Source: Streptomyces sp. NRRL S-337
GTDB taxonomy: Bacteria > Actinomycetota > Actinomycetes > Streptomycetales > Streptomycetaceae
Assembly (NCBI RefSeq): GCF_000720175.1
Contig: NZ_JOIX01000022.1
Location: 1 to 64,000 of the forward strand
DNA length: 64,000 nucleotides
Direction: 5' to 3'
In this document: positions 43,729 to 55,667 of the stretch, one piece after another
Layout: each line of letters opens with the position of its first letter
Position numbering within the stretch: position 1 is the first letter of the stretch
The notes under the pieces: model-generated
Databases searched by the model: none
Told to the model about the DNA's origin: nothing
The model's input: the letters and a program-made list of their open reading frames with translations, nothing else
Position numbers and translations under genes: made by a program

Positions 43729-43768
43729 GGTGGCGGCTCCGGGGAGGGGGAGGGAGTGGCGGTGGCGG

Positions 43769-44578
43769 TCAGCCGAGGCGGGCGACGGTGCGGGCACTGA
43801 GGTCGATCACGAGGCGGCGGGTGTCGATCCACGGGCCGTTCTTGACCTTGGTGAAGAGGCGGACGCAGCGGTGCGGTCCGCAGGCGGCCAGGGCGCCCGG
43901 GGCGTCGCCCTCGGCGCGGCCGCGGTAGACGAAGCCGGTGACCGCGAGCGGGTCGGGTCCGGTGAGGTCGTGGCCGGTGGCGTGGCGGTAGTCCTGTCGC
44001 AGTCCGGCGCCGAGCGGGTCGGCGATCAGCAGCCGGGCGGCCTCGACCGCCTCAACGGGGCTGGGTGGCGGCTGGACGCCGTGCTGGGTGTCGGTGGCCT
44101 CCACCGTGGAGGTGGTGAGATTGACCGTCGTGGTGACGTAGCCGTCGGTCGCGTAGTCGTAGAACGAGACCAGGGCCCGGCGCGGCGGGTCGGCCAGGCC
44201 GGCTTCCGAGGGACGGCGTTCGGCCAGATCGGTGAGGAGCGGCTCGGGCCCCGGGCGGCCGGTGACGTTCCTGGCGGCGTTGCGCAGGGCGCGCGGCTGC
44301 GCCAGGTCCCGGGCGCGCCGGAGCTCGTCGTCGGTGAGCGGATCGCGTCCCTGGCCGCGTTCGCCCTGGGTGCCGGCCGGCTCGACGACGCCCGGCGGCG
44401 GCGCCCCGGGACCGCGTCCCTGGGCCGAGGCGCCGGCCCCGGCCGGCCGGGTGTCCGTCGTGCCGGTGGCGCCGGCGCCGGCCGGCAGGGTGACGGCGGC
44501 CATGACGGCGGTACCGGTCAGCGCCAGGGCGGCGCCGGCGACGGCCTTCCCGAGGTGGCGGTGCAACAGTCGGTGCAC
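43769..44578 (-). CDS. Amine oxidase N-terminal-domain protein (tyramine oxidase subunit B-like)
   Basis: 269 residues with a Sec-type signal (KAVAGAALALTGTAVMAAVT) and a Pro/Gly-rich linker. Then comes a compact domain: LTDDELRRARDLAQPRALRN, RRALVSFYDYATDGYVTTTV, and AACGPHRCVRLFTKVKNGPW. These match the N2/N3 domains of copper amine oxidases and the proteins I recall being annotated as tyramine oxidase subunit B. It precedes the catalytic chain by 40 nt, so the two likely form one split enzyme. GTG start with GGGGGG upstream. Confidence 0.7.
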   Translation of the reverse strand: MHRLLHRHLGKAVAGAALALTGTAVMAAVTLPAGAGATGTTDTRPAGAGASAQGRGPGAPPPGVVEPAGTQGERGQGRDPLTDDELRRARDLAQPRALRNAARNVTGRPGPEPLLTDLAERRPSEAGLADPPRRALVSFYDYATDGYVTTTVNLTTSTVEATDTQHGVQPPPSPVEAVEAARLLIADPLGAGLRQDYRHATGHDLTGPDPLAVTGFVYRGRAEGDAPGALAACGPHRCVRLFTKVKNGPWIDTRRLVIDLSARTVARLG

Positions 44579-44591
44579 GGTTCCCCCCTGC

Positions 44592-44607
44592 TGTCACATC
44601 TGTGACA
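44592..44607. promoter_or_regulatory. Perfect inverted repeat upstream of the amine oxidase operon
   Basis: TGTCACA-TC-TGTGACA is a 7-bp perfect inverted repeat 14 nt upstream of the GTG at 44578, so it sits in the 5' end or promoter of the amine oxidase pair. It could be a repressor operator. It is not a classical CRP site, as the half-sites are in reversed order. Confidence 0.45.
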
Positions 44608-44817
44608 TGCGGTCGCGGTCCCCCGTGGGTCCTCCAGTAGGACGACCATTAGGACGATCCGACATCCCGACAGGTTGCCACCATTCAGCGGGAATCTCGC
44701 GAAAATCCCTCTGTGAGGGACAAGTTGCGACAAGTTGGGGAAGGAATTCCCCTCGGTCCGCGGACGTGTGTCGTGGAGTCGCCGCAGCGCCCGACGAGAA
44801 AGTGGAAGAGTCTACGC

Positions 44818-47049
<2,232 letters not shown>

Positions 47050-47059
47050 CGGCCGAGAC

Positions 47060-47523
47060 CAGCCCGGCCTGGCCGGGCTGGTGCAGACGGTCGGTGAGGG
47101 CGGTGATGCCGGCCTGGCAGGCGCCGAAGAGGACACCCTGCAACGCCATCGAAACGCGCATCCGTGGACCGCCCGGGGCGTTCGCACGCGGGCCGGTGCG
47201 GCGGCGGCCGGTTGCCGTCCGGCGGGCCGGACCGCGGCCGCCGTCGGGTGCAGCGCGAACGCCGAACCGCAGGCGGCCGGCACCACCGGACGCTGGCCGT
47301 GCCGGTCGGCCAGCCTGCCGAGCAGCGGTCCGCCGGCCGTCCGACCCGCCGCCAGGGCCCCGCCCACGAGGCCCGCGGTGGCCAGTGAGCCGCTGGTGTC
47401 GGCCACCAGCAGGAGGCTGCCGAGCCGGCACATGGCGGTCGGGAGCCGGCCGAGGAAGGACACGAGGGGCAGCAGCGGCCCGCTCAGGGCGATCACCCGG
47501 CGGTAGGCGGTGACGGCGGTCAT
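47060..47523 (-). pseudogene. Broken MFS transporter gene between glgX and treY
   Basis: From ATG 47523 about 95 codons of good MFS sequence are readable: SFLGRLPTAMCRLGSLLLVA, GGALAAGRTAGGPLLGRLAD and RHGQRPVVPAACGSAF. The frame then loses sense, and a distant MFS-like end, ALQGVLFGACQAGITALTDR, appears in another frame at about 47150-47080. A normal MFS gene is about 1.2 kb, so most of the middle is deleted. It lies antisense to the 3' end of glgX at its far side. Confidence 0.7.
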
Positions 47524-47622
47524 CGCCCGACGTTATCCATCCGGGGCTGCGCGCCGTACGCACCGGACGTACGAAGCGGCCTGCCGCCCCGGCGCGGCAC
47601 GTTGGAGGAAAGGACGACGCCA

Positions 47623-50286
47623 ATGCCGCGCAGCGATGACAGAACGGGCCGTCGGCGGGGTACGGGTGTTCCCATGACGCAGCCCTCGAGTTTGTCGCCG
47701 ACCGCCACCTACCGGCTGCAGCTCCAGCCGGACTTCCCGTTCTCGGCCGCCGAGCGGGTGGTCCCCCATCTGGCCGCACTGGGCGTGTCCCATCTGCACC
47801 TGTCGCCGGTGCTGGAAGCGGTGCCGGGATCCACGCACGGGTACGACGTCGTCGACCACACGGAGGTACGGGCCGAACTGGGCGGCGAGCCGGGCCTGCG
47901 GTCACTGGCGGCGACCGCCCGGGCGCACGGCCTCGGACTGGTCGTCGACATCGTGCCGAACCACATGGCGGTGCCGGGGTCGACGTTTCTCAACACGCCG
48001 CTGTGGGAGGTGCTGCGGGACGGCCCGGCGTCCCCGTACGCCCGCTGGTTCGACGTCGACTGGGACGGCGGGCACGACGGCCGGCTGCTGCTGCCGGTGC
48101 TGGGCGGGCGGATCGGCGACGAGGCACGGCACCTCCGCGTCGATCCGGAGGACGGGGTGCTGCGCTACCACGACAAGGTCTTCCCGCTGCGCCCCGGTAC
48201 CGAGGAACTGCCGCTGCCGCACCTGCTGGAGGCGCAGTGGTACCGCCTCGCCTGGTGGCGGCTGGCCCGCAGCGAGCTCAACTACCGCCGCTTCTTCACC
48301 ATTTCGGACCTCATCGCGGTGCGCGTCGAGGAGCCGGAGGTCTTCGAGGCGACGCACGCGACGGTGTTGCGGCTGATCCGCGAGGGCGTCATCGACGGGC
48401 TGCGCATCGACCACCCGGACGGGTTGGCCGACCCCCTGGGCTATCTGGCGCGGCTGCGTGAGGCCACCGGCGGGCGCTGGACGGTCGTCGAGAAGATCCT
48501 CACGGGCGAGGAGCGGCTGTCCGGCAGCTGGGCGTGCGCGGGCACCACCGGCTATGACGCGCTGCGCCACATCGACGGGCTCTTCGTCTGCCCGCAGGGC
48601 GCCGGGCGGCTCTTCTCCCATTACCGGGACTTCGTCACGCCGCTGGCCGACGAGGGTGGCGACTGGGAGGAGACGGTGCGCCGGGCCGCCTACGAGGTGG
48701 TCAGCCATGACCTGGCGGCCGAGGTGGAGCGGCTGGTGCGCACCGCGGCCCGGATCAGTGCGCGCGATCCGCGGCCGGGCGACCATGCGCCGTGGGCGTT
48801 GCGGCAGGCCCTTCGGGAACTGCTCGTCCGGCTGCCGGTCTACCGCCCGTACGCCGGCGACGCCTCGCGGGCGGTGCAGGACGCGGCGATGCTGGGCCGG
48901 GCGGCGGCCGGGGCGCGCACCGCGTTCCGGGTGCCCGAGGAGGCCCGGGCGGTGGACCTGATCCACGATCTCGCGCTCGGCGTCGGCCCGGACGGTGAAG
49001 CGGCGCTCGGCGAGGCGCCGGTCGCTGCCGACGGTCCCCACCCGGCCGACCGGACCGACCGTCCCGACCGGACCGACGGTCCCCACCGGGCCGACCGGCT
49101 CGACCGGGCCGACTTCGCCGCCCGTTTCGCCCAGACGGCGTCCGCGCTGCACGCCAAGTCCGTGGAGGACACCGCCTTCTACCGCTATCCGGTGCTGCTG
49201 TCGGCCTGTGAGGTGGGCGGCGACCCCGGTGAGCCCGCGCTCGGCCCGGAGGCGTTCCATGCGTACGGCGCCCGCATCCAGCGGGACTGGCCGGCGACCG
49301 GCACGGTGCTCTCCACGCACGACACCAAGCGCAGCGCCGACGTCCGGGCGCGGATCGCGGTGCTGTCGGAGTGCCCGGACCGGTGGCGGGACGTGCTGGC
49401 CGGGATGGGAGAGGACGCGGTGTGCGGCGCCGGGGCGGCGTTGCTGCCCGCTGCCGGGCCGGCCGATCCGATGGTCTCCTGGCTGGCCTGGCAGACCGCG
49501 TTCGGCCTGGGCGCCACCGCCGACGGGCCCGCGGCCACGGGGGCACCACCCAGCGAGAGCTGGGGACGGGTGGCGCCCGCGGTCCTCAAGGCCGTGCGGG
49601 AGGCCGGACTGCGCACCTCGTGGACGGAGCCGAACGCGGCGTACGAGGAGGCGGTGACGGAGTTCGTACGGACCGGGCCGTGCGGCGTGACGGCCGCGCC
49701 GCTGGCCGCGCTGACGGCGCAACTCGCGCCGTACATCCGCGCCAACGTCCTGGGTGCGGCGCTGCTGCACCTGACGATGCCGGGCGTCCCGGACCTCTAT
49801 CAGGGGACCGAACTCACCTACTCCGCACTGGTCGACCCGGACAACCGGCGGCCCGCCGCCTTCCGCCCTGAGCTGCTCGCCGAGCTGGACGGCGGGACGG
49901 AGGGAAGAGCGGACGGTGCGGGCGCGCCGCTCGATCTGGCCGGGGAGAAGCTGCGGTTGACCGCCGCGGCGCTGCGGCTGCGGCGGGCGCATCCGGAGTG
50001 GTTCGGCGCGGCCGGTTCGTACACCCCGGTGTACGCGGAGGGGCCGGCGGCCGAGCACTGTGTCGCCTTCTGCCGTACCGGGCGGGTGCTGACGGTGGTG
50101 ACCCGGCTGTCGCTGCGCCTGGTGGAGACCGGCGGCTGGTGGGACACCGGGCTGCGGATGCCGCCGGGCGGCCCCTGGCGCGATGCGCTGTCGGGGGGAA
50201 CCGGGCGGGAACTGCCGGGCGGAGAGGTGGTGGGGCTGAGCGAGCTGCTGTCCCGGTCGCCGGTGGCGTTGTTCGAACGGGAGTGA
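47623..50286 (+). CDS. treY: Malto-oligosyltrehalose synthase
   Basis: 887 residues of GH13. Hallmarks are TYRLQLQPDFPFSAAERVVP at the start, the catalytic Asp in GLRIDHPDGLADPLGYL, Glu in WTVVEKILTGEERL, and the STHDTKRSADVRARI motif. TreY converts the reducing end of malto-oligosaccharides into a trehalosyl unit; TreZ then releases trehalose. Residues about 470-500 carry an inserted Asp/Arg-rich repeat (DRTDRPDRTDGPHRADRLD). ATG 47623 has AAGGA 8 nt upstream; ATG 47674 is a shorter alternative. Confidence 0.92.
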   Translation: MPRSDDRTGRRRGTGVPMTQPSSLSPTATYRLQLQPDFPFSAAERVVPHLAALGVSHLHLSPVLEAVPGSTHGYDVVDHTEVRAELGGEPGLRSLAATARAHGLGLVVDIVPNHMAVPGSTFLNTPLWEVLRDGPASPYARWFDVDWDGGHDGRLLLPVLGGRIGDEARHLRVDPEDGVLRYHDKVFPLRPGTEELPLPHLLEAQWYRLAWWRLARSELNYRRFFTISDLIAVRVEEPEVFEATHATVLRLIREGVIDGLRIDHPDGLADPLGYLARLREATGGRWTVVEKILTGEERLSGSWACAGTTGYDALRHIDGLFVCPQGAGRLFSHYRDFVTPLADEGGDWEETVRRAAYEVVSHDLAAEVERLVRTAARISARDPRPGDHAPWALRQALRELLVRLPVYRPYAGDASRAVQDAAMLGRAAAGARTAFRVPEEARAVDLIHDLALGVGPDGEAALGEAPVAADGPHPADRTDRPDRTDGPHRADRLDRADFAARFAQTASALHAKSVEDTAFYRYPVLLSACEVGGDPGEPALGPEAFHAYGARIQRDWPATGTVLSTHDTKRSADVRARIAVLSECPDRWRDVLAGMGEDAVCGAGAALLPAAGPADPMVSWLAWQTAFGLGATADGPAATGAPPSESWGRVAPAVLKAVREAGLRTSWTEPNAAYEEAVTEFVRTGPCGVTAAPLAALTAQLAPYIRANVLGAALLHLTMPGVPDLYQGTELTYSALVDPDNRRPAAFRPELLAELDGGTEGRADGAGAPLDLAGEKLRLTAAALRLRRAHPEWFGAAGSYTPVYAEGPAAEHCVAFCRTGRVLTVVTRLSLRLVETGGWWDTGLRMPPGGPWRDALSGGTGRELPGGEVVGLSELLSRSPVALFERE

Positions 50287-50329
50287 CGGGCCGGGGCGCC
50301 CTCCTTCCGGGGCGGGCCGTGGTTTTGGT

Positions 50330-51226
50330 TCAGGGGGTGTCCGCCGGGGAGGTGGCCGTGGCGCCGGTCGTGCGCAGGAGGTCGGTGAACTCCGCGGCGG
50401 CTCCGGTCAGTTGGACCCGCGAGAAGACCGTGATGTCGCGCCGCCACGGGGGGTCCGTGGGCACCGACGCGCAGTCCAGGCCGGTCAGTTCGTGGGCCGC
50501 GGTGAGCAGCACCCCGACGCCCGCCGAGGCCATCCGGACGGCGGTCGAGGTGTGCTGGGTGCGGACCGCGGTGCGCGGGGTGAAGCCGACCCGTTCGCAC
50601 TCCAGGTCCAGCCAGCGCCGGCCGTCGACCACCGGCTCCAGGCTGCAGCGCACCCAGGGCCGGTCCGCGAGGTCCGCCAGCCGCACCGAGGCCCGGTCCG
50701 CGAGCGGATCGCCGCGCGGGACCACGAGCACCATGCGCTCGCTTCCGACGACGCTGACCGGCCCGGGCCAGTCCTTGGGGTGGGGCCCCAGCGCCATGTC
50801 GGCCACCCCGCGCGCCATCTGTTCCTCCAGCTCACCGGTGGTGGCGTATTCGTGCAGCACCAGGCGTACGCCGGGGTGGGACCGGGCCCAGCGGGCGCAG
50901 ACCTCCGGCAGCACGCCGAGGGCGTGCGCGTGCACCGTGGCGATGTGGAGTTCTCCGGTCCGGGCGCCGCCCGCGGCCAGGGCGGCGCGCCGGGCCTGCC
51001 GGGCGCTGCGCACGGCGAGTTCGGCGTGCGGGAAGTAGGCCCGGCCCATCGCGGTCAGACGTACGCCGCGCGGCATCCGCTCCAGCAGCGGGCCGCCGAC
51101 CTCCCGTTCCAGTGCCTTGATCTGGTGGGAGAGGGCGGACTGGGTGACGTGCAGGGCCTCGGCGGCGCGGGTGAAGGACTCCTCTTCCACCACGGCTACG
51201 AGGTATTCCATCTGCCGCAGGCTCAT
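50330..51226 (-). CDS. LysR-family regulator
   Basis: 298 residues. The HTH is at residues about 3-62 (SFTRAAEALHVTQSALSHQI). The substrate domain includes GELHIATVHAHALGVLPEVC and ERMVLVVPRGDPLADRASVR. GGGAGG 7 nt before ATG. It is divergent from the lipoamide dehydrogenase gene, which is its likely target; the 141-bp gap is AT-richer with AAAAACATT near 51320. Confidence 0.9.
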   Translation of the reverse strand: MSLRQMEYLVAVVEEESFTRAAEALHVTQSALSHQIKALEREVGGPLLERMPRGVRLTAMGRAYFPHAELAVRSARQARRAALAAGGARTGELHIATVHAHALGVLPEVCARWARSHPGVRLVLHEYATTGELEEQMARGVADMALGPHPKDWPGPVSVVGSERMVLVVPRGDPLADRASVRLADLADRPWVRCSLEPVVDGRRWLDLECERVGFTPRTAVRTQHTSTAVRMASAGVGVLLTAAHELTGLDCASVPTDPPWRRDITVFSRVQLTGAAAEFTDLLRTTGATATSPADTP

Positions 51227-51367
51227 GGCTGCGCCTCCCCGTGGGTGTCTGCGGCGCCGCGGTCGTTGCTCACCGTTGCTCCCGCCGCGCCGGCATGACG
51301 ATTCCTCATCAGCTCCATAAAAACATTGCCTTGGACTCATGGGTGCAGGTGGGCGGAGGCTGGGCCC

Positions 51368-52807
51368 ATGAGTGAGAGGGATCGATTCACCGCACCCGAC
51401 GTCATCGTGATCGGCGGGGGCACCGGCGGGTACAGCACGGCGCTGCGGGCCGCTGCTCTGGGGCTGCGGGTGGTGCTGGCCGAGCGGGATCTGATCGGCG
51501 GCACCTGTCTGCACCGCGGCTGCATCCCCAGCAAGGCGATGCTGCACGCCGCCGAGCTGGTGGACGGCATCGCGGAGGCCCGGGAGCGATGGGGCGTCAA
51601 GGCCAGTGTCGACGCGCTGGACTGGCCGGCGCTGGTGGCCACCAGGGACGGCATCGTGTCGCGCAACCACCAGGGCGTGGAGGGGCATCTGCGGACCGCG
51701 GGGGTGCGGGTGCTGCGGGGTACGGCGCGGCTGACCGGGCCGCGTACGGTGCATGTGGAGGGCGCCGGGGAGTTCACGGCCGGGCGTGGCATCGTGCTGG
51801 CCACCGGGTCCCGGCCGCGGCTGCTGCCGGGGCTGGCGGCGGACGGGCGGACCGTCGTGACCAGCGATGATGCGCTGTTCGCGGCGGAGCTTCCGGGGTC
51901 GGTGCTGGTGCTGGGCGGGGGCGCGATCGGGGTCGAGTACGCCTCGTTCCACCGGTCCATGGGGGCCGAGGTCACGCTCGTCGAGGCGGCCGAGCGGCTA
52001 CTGCCGTTGGAGGACGCCGATGTGGGCCGCCATCTGGCGCGCGGGCTGAAGAAGCGCGGTATCGCGGTCCGGACGAGTTCCGTGCTCGTCGGTACCGATC
52101 TCCTTCCGGACGGGGTCCGGGCGACCGTACGGACCTCCAAGGGGGAGGAGGTGGTGGTCGAGGCGGAGCGCCTGCTGGTGGCGGTGGGACGGGCGCCGGT
52201 GACCGACGGGCTGGGACTGGCGGCGGCCGGGCTGGCCACCGACGAGCGGGGGTTCGTGGTGCCGGCGGACTGGTCGCGGCTGGAGACCGAGGTCCCGGGC
52301 ATCCATGTGGTGGGGGACCTGCTGCCGCCGCCGTCCCTGGGGCTGGCCCATGCCTCGTTCGCCGAGGGGTTGTTGGTGGCCGAGACGCTGGCGGGGGTGC
52401 CGTCCCGCCCGGTGGACTACGCGACGGTGCCACGGGTGACGTACTCCTCACCGCAGACCGCCTCGGTCGGTCTGACGGAGGAGGAGGCGCGGGCCCGGGG
52501 GCTGGCGGTCCAGGTCAACACCCTGCCGCTGACCGCGACCGCGAAGGGCATGGTGCACGGCAAGGGTGGCCTGGTGAAGGTGATCGCGGCGGCCGAGGGG
52601 GCGGCGGGTGCGGCCACCGGGGCGGTGCTGGGCGTGCATCTGGTGGGACCGCAGGTCTCGGAGATGATCGCGGAGAGCCAGCTGATCGTGGCCTGGGACG
52701 CCGAACCGTCCGATGTGGCGCAGCTCGTGCACGCCCATCCGACGCTGTCGGAGGCGGTCGGCGAGACCTTCCTGACGCTGGCCGGTCGGGGGCTGCACCA
52801 GCACTGA
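51368..52807 (+). CDS. lpdA: Dihydrolipoyl dehydrogenase-type flavoprotein
   Basis: 479 residues. FAD-binding GGGTGGYSTALRAAALGLRV, the redox disulfide GGTCLHRGCIPSKAML (Cys about 41 and 46), the NAD site VLGGGAIGVEYASFHRSMGA, and the C-terminal active-site His/Glu in VHAHPTLSEAVGETF are all present. It regenerates lipoamide of a 2-oxoacid dehydrogenase. No E1 or E2 genes are next to it, so it is a stand-alone copy. GGAGG 8 nt before ATG 51368. Confidence 0.9.
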   Translation: MSERDRFTAPDVIVIGGGTGGYSTALRAAALGLRVVLAERDLIGGTCLHRGCIPSKAMLHAAELVDGIAEARERWGVKASVDALDWPALVATRDGIVSRNHQGVEGHLRTAGVRVLRGTARLTGPRTVHVEGAGEFTAGRGIVLATGSRPRLLPGLAADGRTVVTSDDALFAAELPGSVLVLGGGAIGVEYASFHRSMGAEVTLVEAAERLLPLEDADVGRHLARGLKKRGIAVRTSSVLVGTDLLPDGVRATVRTSKGEEVVVEAERLLVAVGRAPVTDGLGLAAAGLATDERGFVVPADWSRLETEVPGIHVVGDLLPPPSLGLAHASFAEGLLVAETLAGVPSRPVDYATVPRVTYSSPQTASVGLTEEEARARGLAVQVNTLPLTATAKGMVHGKGGLVKVIAAAEGAAGAATGAVLGVHLVGPQVSEMIAESQLIVAWDAEPSDVAQLVHAHPTLSEAVGETFLTLAGRGLHQH

Positions 52808-52924
52808 CCGCCGGCAGCGAGCACCGGCACCGTGCGCCGGGCCGCCCGTTCAATTCGGTTGCGGTCCGGCGCACGGCTGACACCATGGCCCGGTACACAG
52901 GAAATGACCGAACTGGAGCACGGA

Positions 52925-53047
52925 ATGCGCGGATTCCTCGGAACGACCCCTCGCCCCATCCGGACGACCGTCTTCGAGGACACCCCCTTCCATGCACCTT
53001 TCGCACACCCTGAACATCGGGATTCTCGCCCACGTCGACGCGGGTAA
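52925..53047 (+). CDS. Possible leader frame overlapping the ribosomal-protection gene start
   Basis: A 40-codon frame with GGAG 6 nt before ATG 52925: [20 protein letters not shown] and on to a basic end. It runs 56 nt into the next gene in another frame. Tet(M)-type genes are often controlled by leader peptides, which is why I note it; here translation is unproven, and a longer start exists at ATG 52904. Confidence 0.25.
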   Translation: MRGFLGTTPRPIRTTVFEDTPFHAPFAHPEHRDSRPRRRG

Positions 53048-54920
53048 GACCAGCCTCACCGAGCGGCTGCTGTTCGACACCGGCGTCATCGACCGGCTCG
53101 GCAGTGTGGACGCCGGTGACACCCGGACCGACACCGGCGAGCTGGAGCGGCAGCGCGGCATCACGATCCGCTCGGCGGTCGCCTCCTTCACCGTCGGCGA
53201 CGTCCAGGTCAATCTGATCGACACCCCCGGCCACTCGGACTTCATCGCCGAGGTCGAACGGGCCCTCGGCGTGCTCGACGGCGCCGTGCTGCTGCTGTCC
53301 GCGGTGGAGGGCGTCCAGGCCAGGACCCGGGTGCTGATGCGGACGCTGCGGCGGCTGCGCATGCCCACCCTGCTCTTCGTCAACAAGATCGACCGGCCCG
53401 GCGCCCGCGGGGAGGAACTGGTGGCCGACATCCGCCGGCTGCTGACCCCGGCCGTCGTGCCCCTGACGTCCGTGACCGGTCTCGGCACCCCGCAGGCCCG
53501 CGCGGTGCCGTACGCACCGGCGGATCCGCAGGCGCGCGAGCGGATCGCGGAGTCCGTGGCGGAGGTGGACGAGTCGGTGCTGGCCCGGCTCGTCGAGGGC
53601 ACGCCGCCGGACGCGGAGCAGCTGCGGGCGGCGCTGTCCGCCCGGACGGCCGACGGTTCGCTGCATCCGCTGTTCTTCGGCTCGGCGCTCGGCGGTCAGG
53701 GTGTGCGGGCGCTGGTCGACGGCATGGTCCGGCTGATCCCGCCGGCGCCGGTGACGCCGGGCGGTCCGCCGCGCGGCACCGTCTTCGCCGTGCACCAGCC
53801 GCCGCAGGGCGAGCGGACCGCGTACCTCCGGTTGTTCGCGGGCGAGCTGCGGGCCCGGCAGCGGGTCGAGCTGCACCGCGCCGGCGGCGGGCCGCTCACC
53901 GGGCGGATCACCGCGCTCGACGTCGTCGGGCGGCCGCCCGGGGACGACGGGCCGCTGACCGCCGGCAACATCGCGGTGGTCCGCGGGCTGCCCGGCGTCC
54001 GGACCGGCGACCGGCTGGGTCCCCCCGGCGACACCCCCGACGGCCCCGCCCACTTCCCCTCCCCCACCCTCGAATCCGTGGTGCACGCCCGCGCCCCGGA
54101 GCGCGCCGCCGCCCTGCGCGCCGCGCTGCTGACGCTGGCCGACCAGGACCCGCTGCTGGCGGTCCGCCCGGCGCCGGACGGTGCGACGTCGGTGCTGCTG
54201 CACGGCGAGGTGCAGAAGGAGGTCCTGGCGGCGACGCTGCGTCAGGAGTACGGCATCGAGGCCGGCTTCGCGCCGAGCCGGGTGGTGTGCGTGGAACGGC
54301 CCTGCGGGGTCGGAGAGGCGTTGGCGGAGATCGCCCGGCGCGGGCACACCGGGCCGTGGGCCACGGTCGGGCTGCGGGTCGAGCCGGGCGCCCGCGGCTC
54401 CGGCCCGGTCTTCACCTACGAGACGGAACTGGGCGCCCTGCCGCACGGCTTCCACCAGGCCGTCGAGGAGACCGTGCTGGCCACCCTGCGCAGCGGTCCG
54501 CGCGGCCTGGCGGTGACGGACTGCCGGGTCGTGCTGACCCGGTCCGGGTTCATCGGGCCGGTGAGCACGGCCGGGGACTTCCGGGCGGTCACTCCGGGCG
54601 TCCTGCTGCGGGCGCTCGACCGGGCCGGCACCCGGGTCTACGAGCCGTACCACGCCTTCGAGGCGGAGGTTCCGGTGGACGCGCTGGCGCCGGTGACCGC
54701 CCGGCTCGCGGCGCTCGGCGCGGAGCTCGACCACACCACCGGCGGCCGACGGTCCTGGTTGATCAGCGGGGCCCTCGCGGCGCGTCATGTGCCGCAGGTC
54801 CAGCGGGACTTGCCCGGTCTGACGCACGGCGAAGGGGTGTGGACGTCCAGCCCGTCGGGGGACCGTCGGGTGCGCTCCGACGTCCCGGAGGCGGGGGTTC
54901 AGCGCTCCGTGAGGACGTAG
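52992..54920 (+). CDS. Ribosomal protection GTPase (Tet(M)/OtrA type)
   Basis: 642 residues, the length of tetracycline resistance ribosomal protection proteins. G1 is [19 protein letters not shown]2 lies in [15 protein letters not shown]3 is [16 protein letters not shown], and G4 is FVNKIDRPG. The EF-G-like domains follow, ending with a C-terminal [16 protein letters not shown]. These GTPases displace tetracycline from the ribosome. It may give real resistance, or be a housekeeping translation-factor relative common in Streptomyces. Overlaps the following FHA gene by 22 bp, tail to tail. A GAGGA 12 nt before the ATG is weak. Confidence 0.87.
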   Translation: MHLSHTLNIGILAHVDAGKTSLTERLLFDTGVIDRLGSVDAGDTRTDTGELERQRGITIRSAVASFTVGDVQVNLIDTPGHSDFIAEVERALGVLDGAVLLLSAVEGVQARTRVLMRTLRRLRMPTLLFVNKIDRPGARGEELVADIRRLLTPAVVPLTSVTGLGTPQARAVPYAPADPQARERIAESVAEVDESVLARLVEGTPPDAEQLRAALSARTADGSLHPLFFGSALGGQGVRALVDGMVRLIPPAPVTPGGPPRGTVFAVHQPPQGERTAYLRLFAGELRARQRVELHRAGGGPLTGRITALDVVGRPPGDDGPLTAGNIAVVRGLPGVRTGDRLGPPGDTPDGPAHFPSPTLESVVHARAPERAAALRAALLTLADQDPLLAVRPAPDGATSVLLHGEVQKEVLAATLRQEYGIEAGFAPSRVVCVERPCGVGEALAEIARRGHTGPWATVGLRVEPGARGSGPVFTYETELGALPHGFHQAVEETVLATLRSGPRGLAVTDCRVVLTRSGFIGPVSTAGDFRAVTPGVLLRALDRAGTRVYEPYHAFEAEVPVDALAPVTARLAALGAELDHTTGGRRSWLISGALAARHVPQVQRDLPGLTHGEGVWTSSPSGDRRVRSDVPEAGVQRSVRT

Positions 54921-55444
54921 TCCACGTGGCCGAAGGTGATGTGGTCGCCGGGGCCGACCGGGACCTCGCCGACCACCCGGCGGCCGTTGACGCAGGTGCC
55001 GTTGGTGGAGCCGAGGTCGCGCAGCAGCCAGCCCTTTCCGGCGCTGCGCAGCTCGGCGTGTGCGCGGGAGACCGTCTCGTGGTTGAGTCGCAGGCCGACG
55101 CCCGGGGCCCGCCCTATGACCAGCGGGAGGGGGCTCGGCTCGGGCAGCAGCAGCTTGGGCAGCCGCTCCATCCGCCAGGCCCGGCGCACCCGGAGGTGGA
55201 ACGCCGAGACCCGGCCGACCATGCGCAGCATGGTGCCCTGGACCTTGCCGCGGCTCGCCAAGTCGGCGGTGAGCACGTCGAGTTCGGCGTTCTCCTGGGC
55301 GGTGAGCACGAGTTCCAGCCGCCGCAGGAAGGTGTCCTGGGACAGCCGCCCCTGCGCCGCGCCGTCCCGCAGCAGGTCAAGGGCGCGTTCCCGGTCGGCG
55401 TCCGACGGCCGCGCCGGACGCGCGGGGAACTCCAGCGAAGTCAT
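54899..55444 (-). CDS. DUF1707 and FHA domain protein
   Basis: 181 residues. DUF1707 (residues about 13-65: [20 protein letters not shown] and [20 protein letters not shown]) is joined to an FHA domain (about 105-178) with [20 protein letters not shown] and [18 protein letters not shown], which binds phosphothreonine. It likely reads Ser/Thr kinase signals. No ribosome-binding site is clear before ATG 55444. It ends inside the 3' end of the ribosomal-protection gene. Confidence 0.88.
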   Translation of the reverse strand: MTSLEFPARPARPSDADRERALDLLRDGAAQGRLSQDTFLRRLELVLTAQENAELDVLTADLASRGKVQGTMLRMVGRVSAFHLRVRRAWRMERLPKLLLPEPSPLPLVIGRAPGVGLRLNHETVSRAHAELRSAGKGWLLRDLGSTNGTCVNGRRVVGEVPVGPGDHITFGHVDYVLTER

Positions 55445-55667
55445 GCCGTGATTGTCGGGCTCCCGCGAGCCGCTGTCCAGGCGAGGCCGGTGCGCGGCAC
55501 CGGGCGGCCCCGGGCGGTGCCGGACGGCTCGTCGAACGGCCCGTCACCTCCCCGGAACGGACGCGCGCATTGGCGCGATGTCGGCCCGTGCCGCCACGTC
55601 GGGCTGTCGGGCGGCGCGCCGGCGTGCTTGGGTCGTCCGGACCGGGTGCGAACGAAGGAGGACGGCC

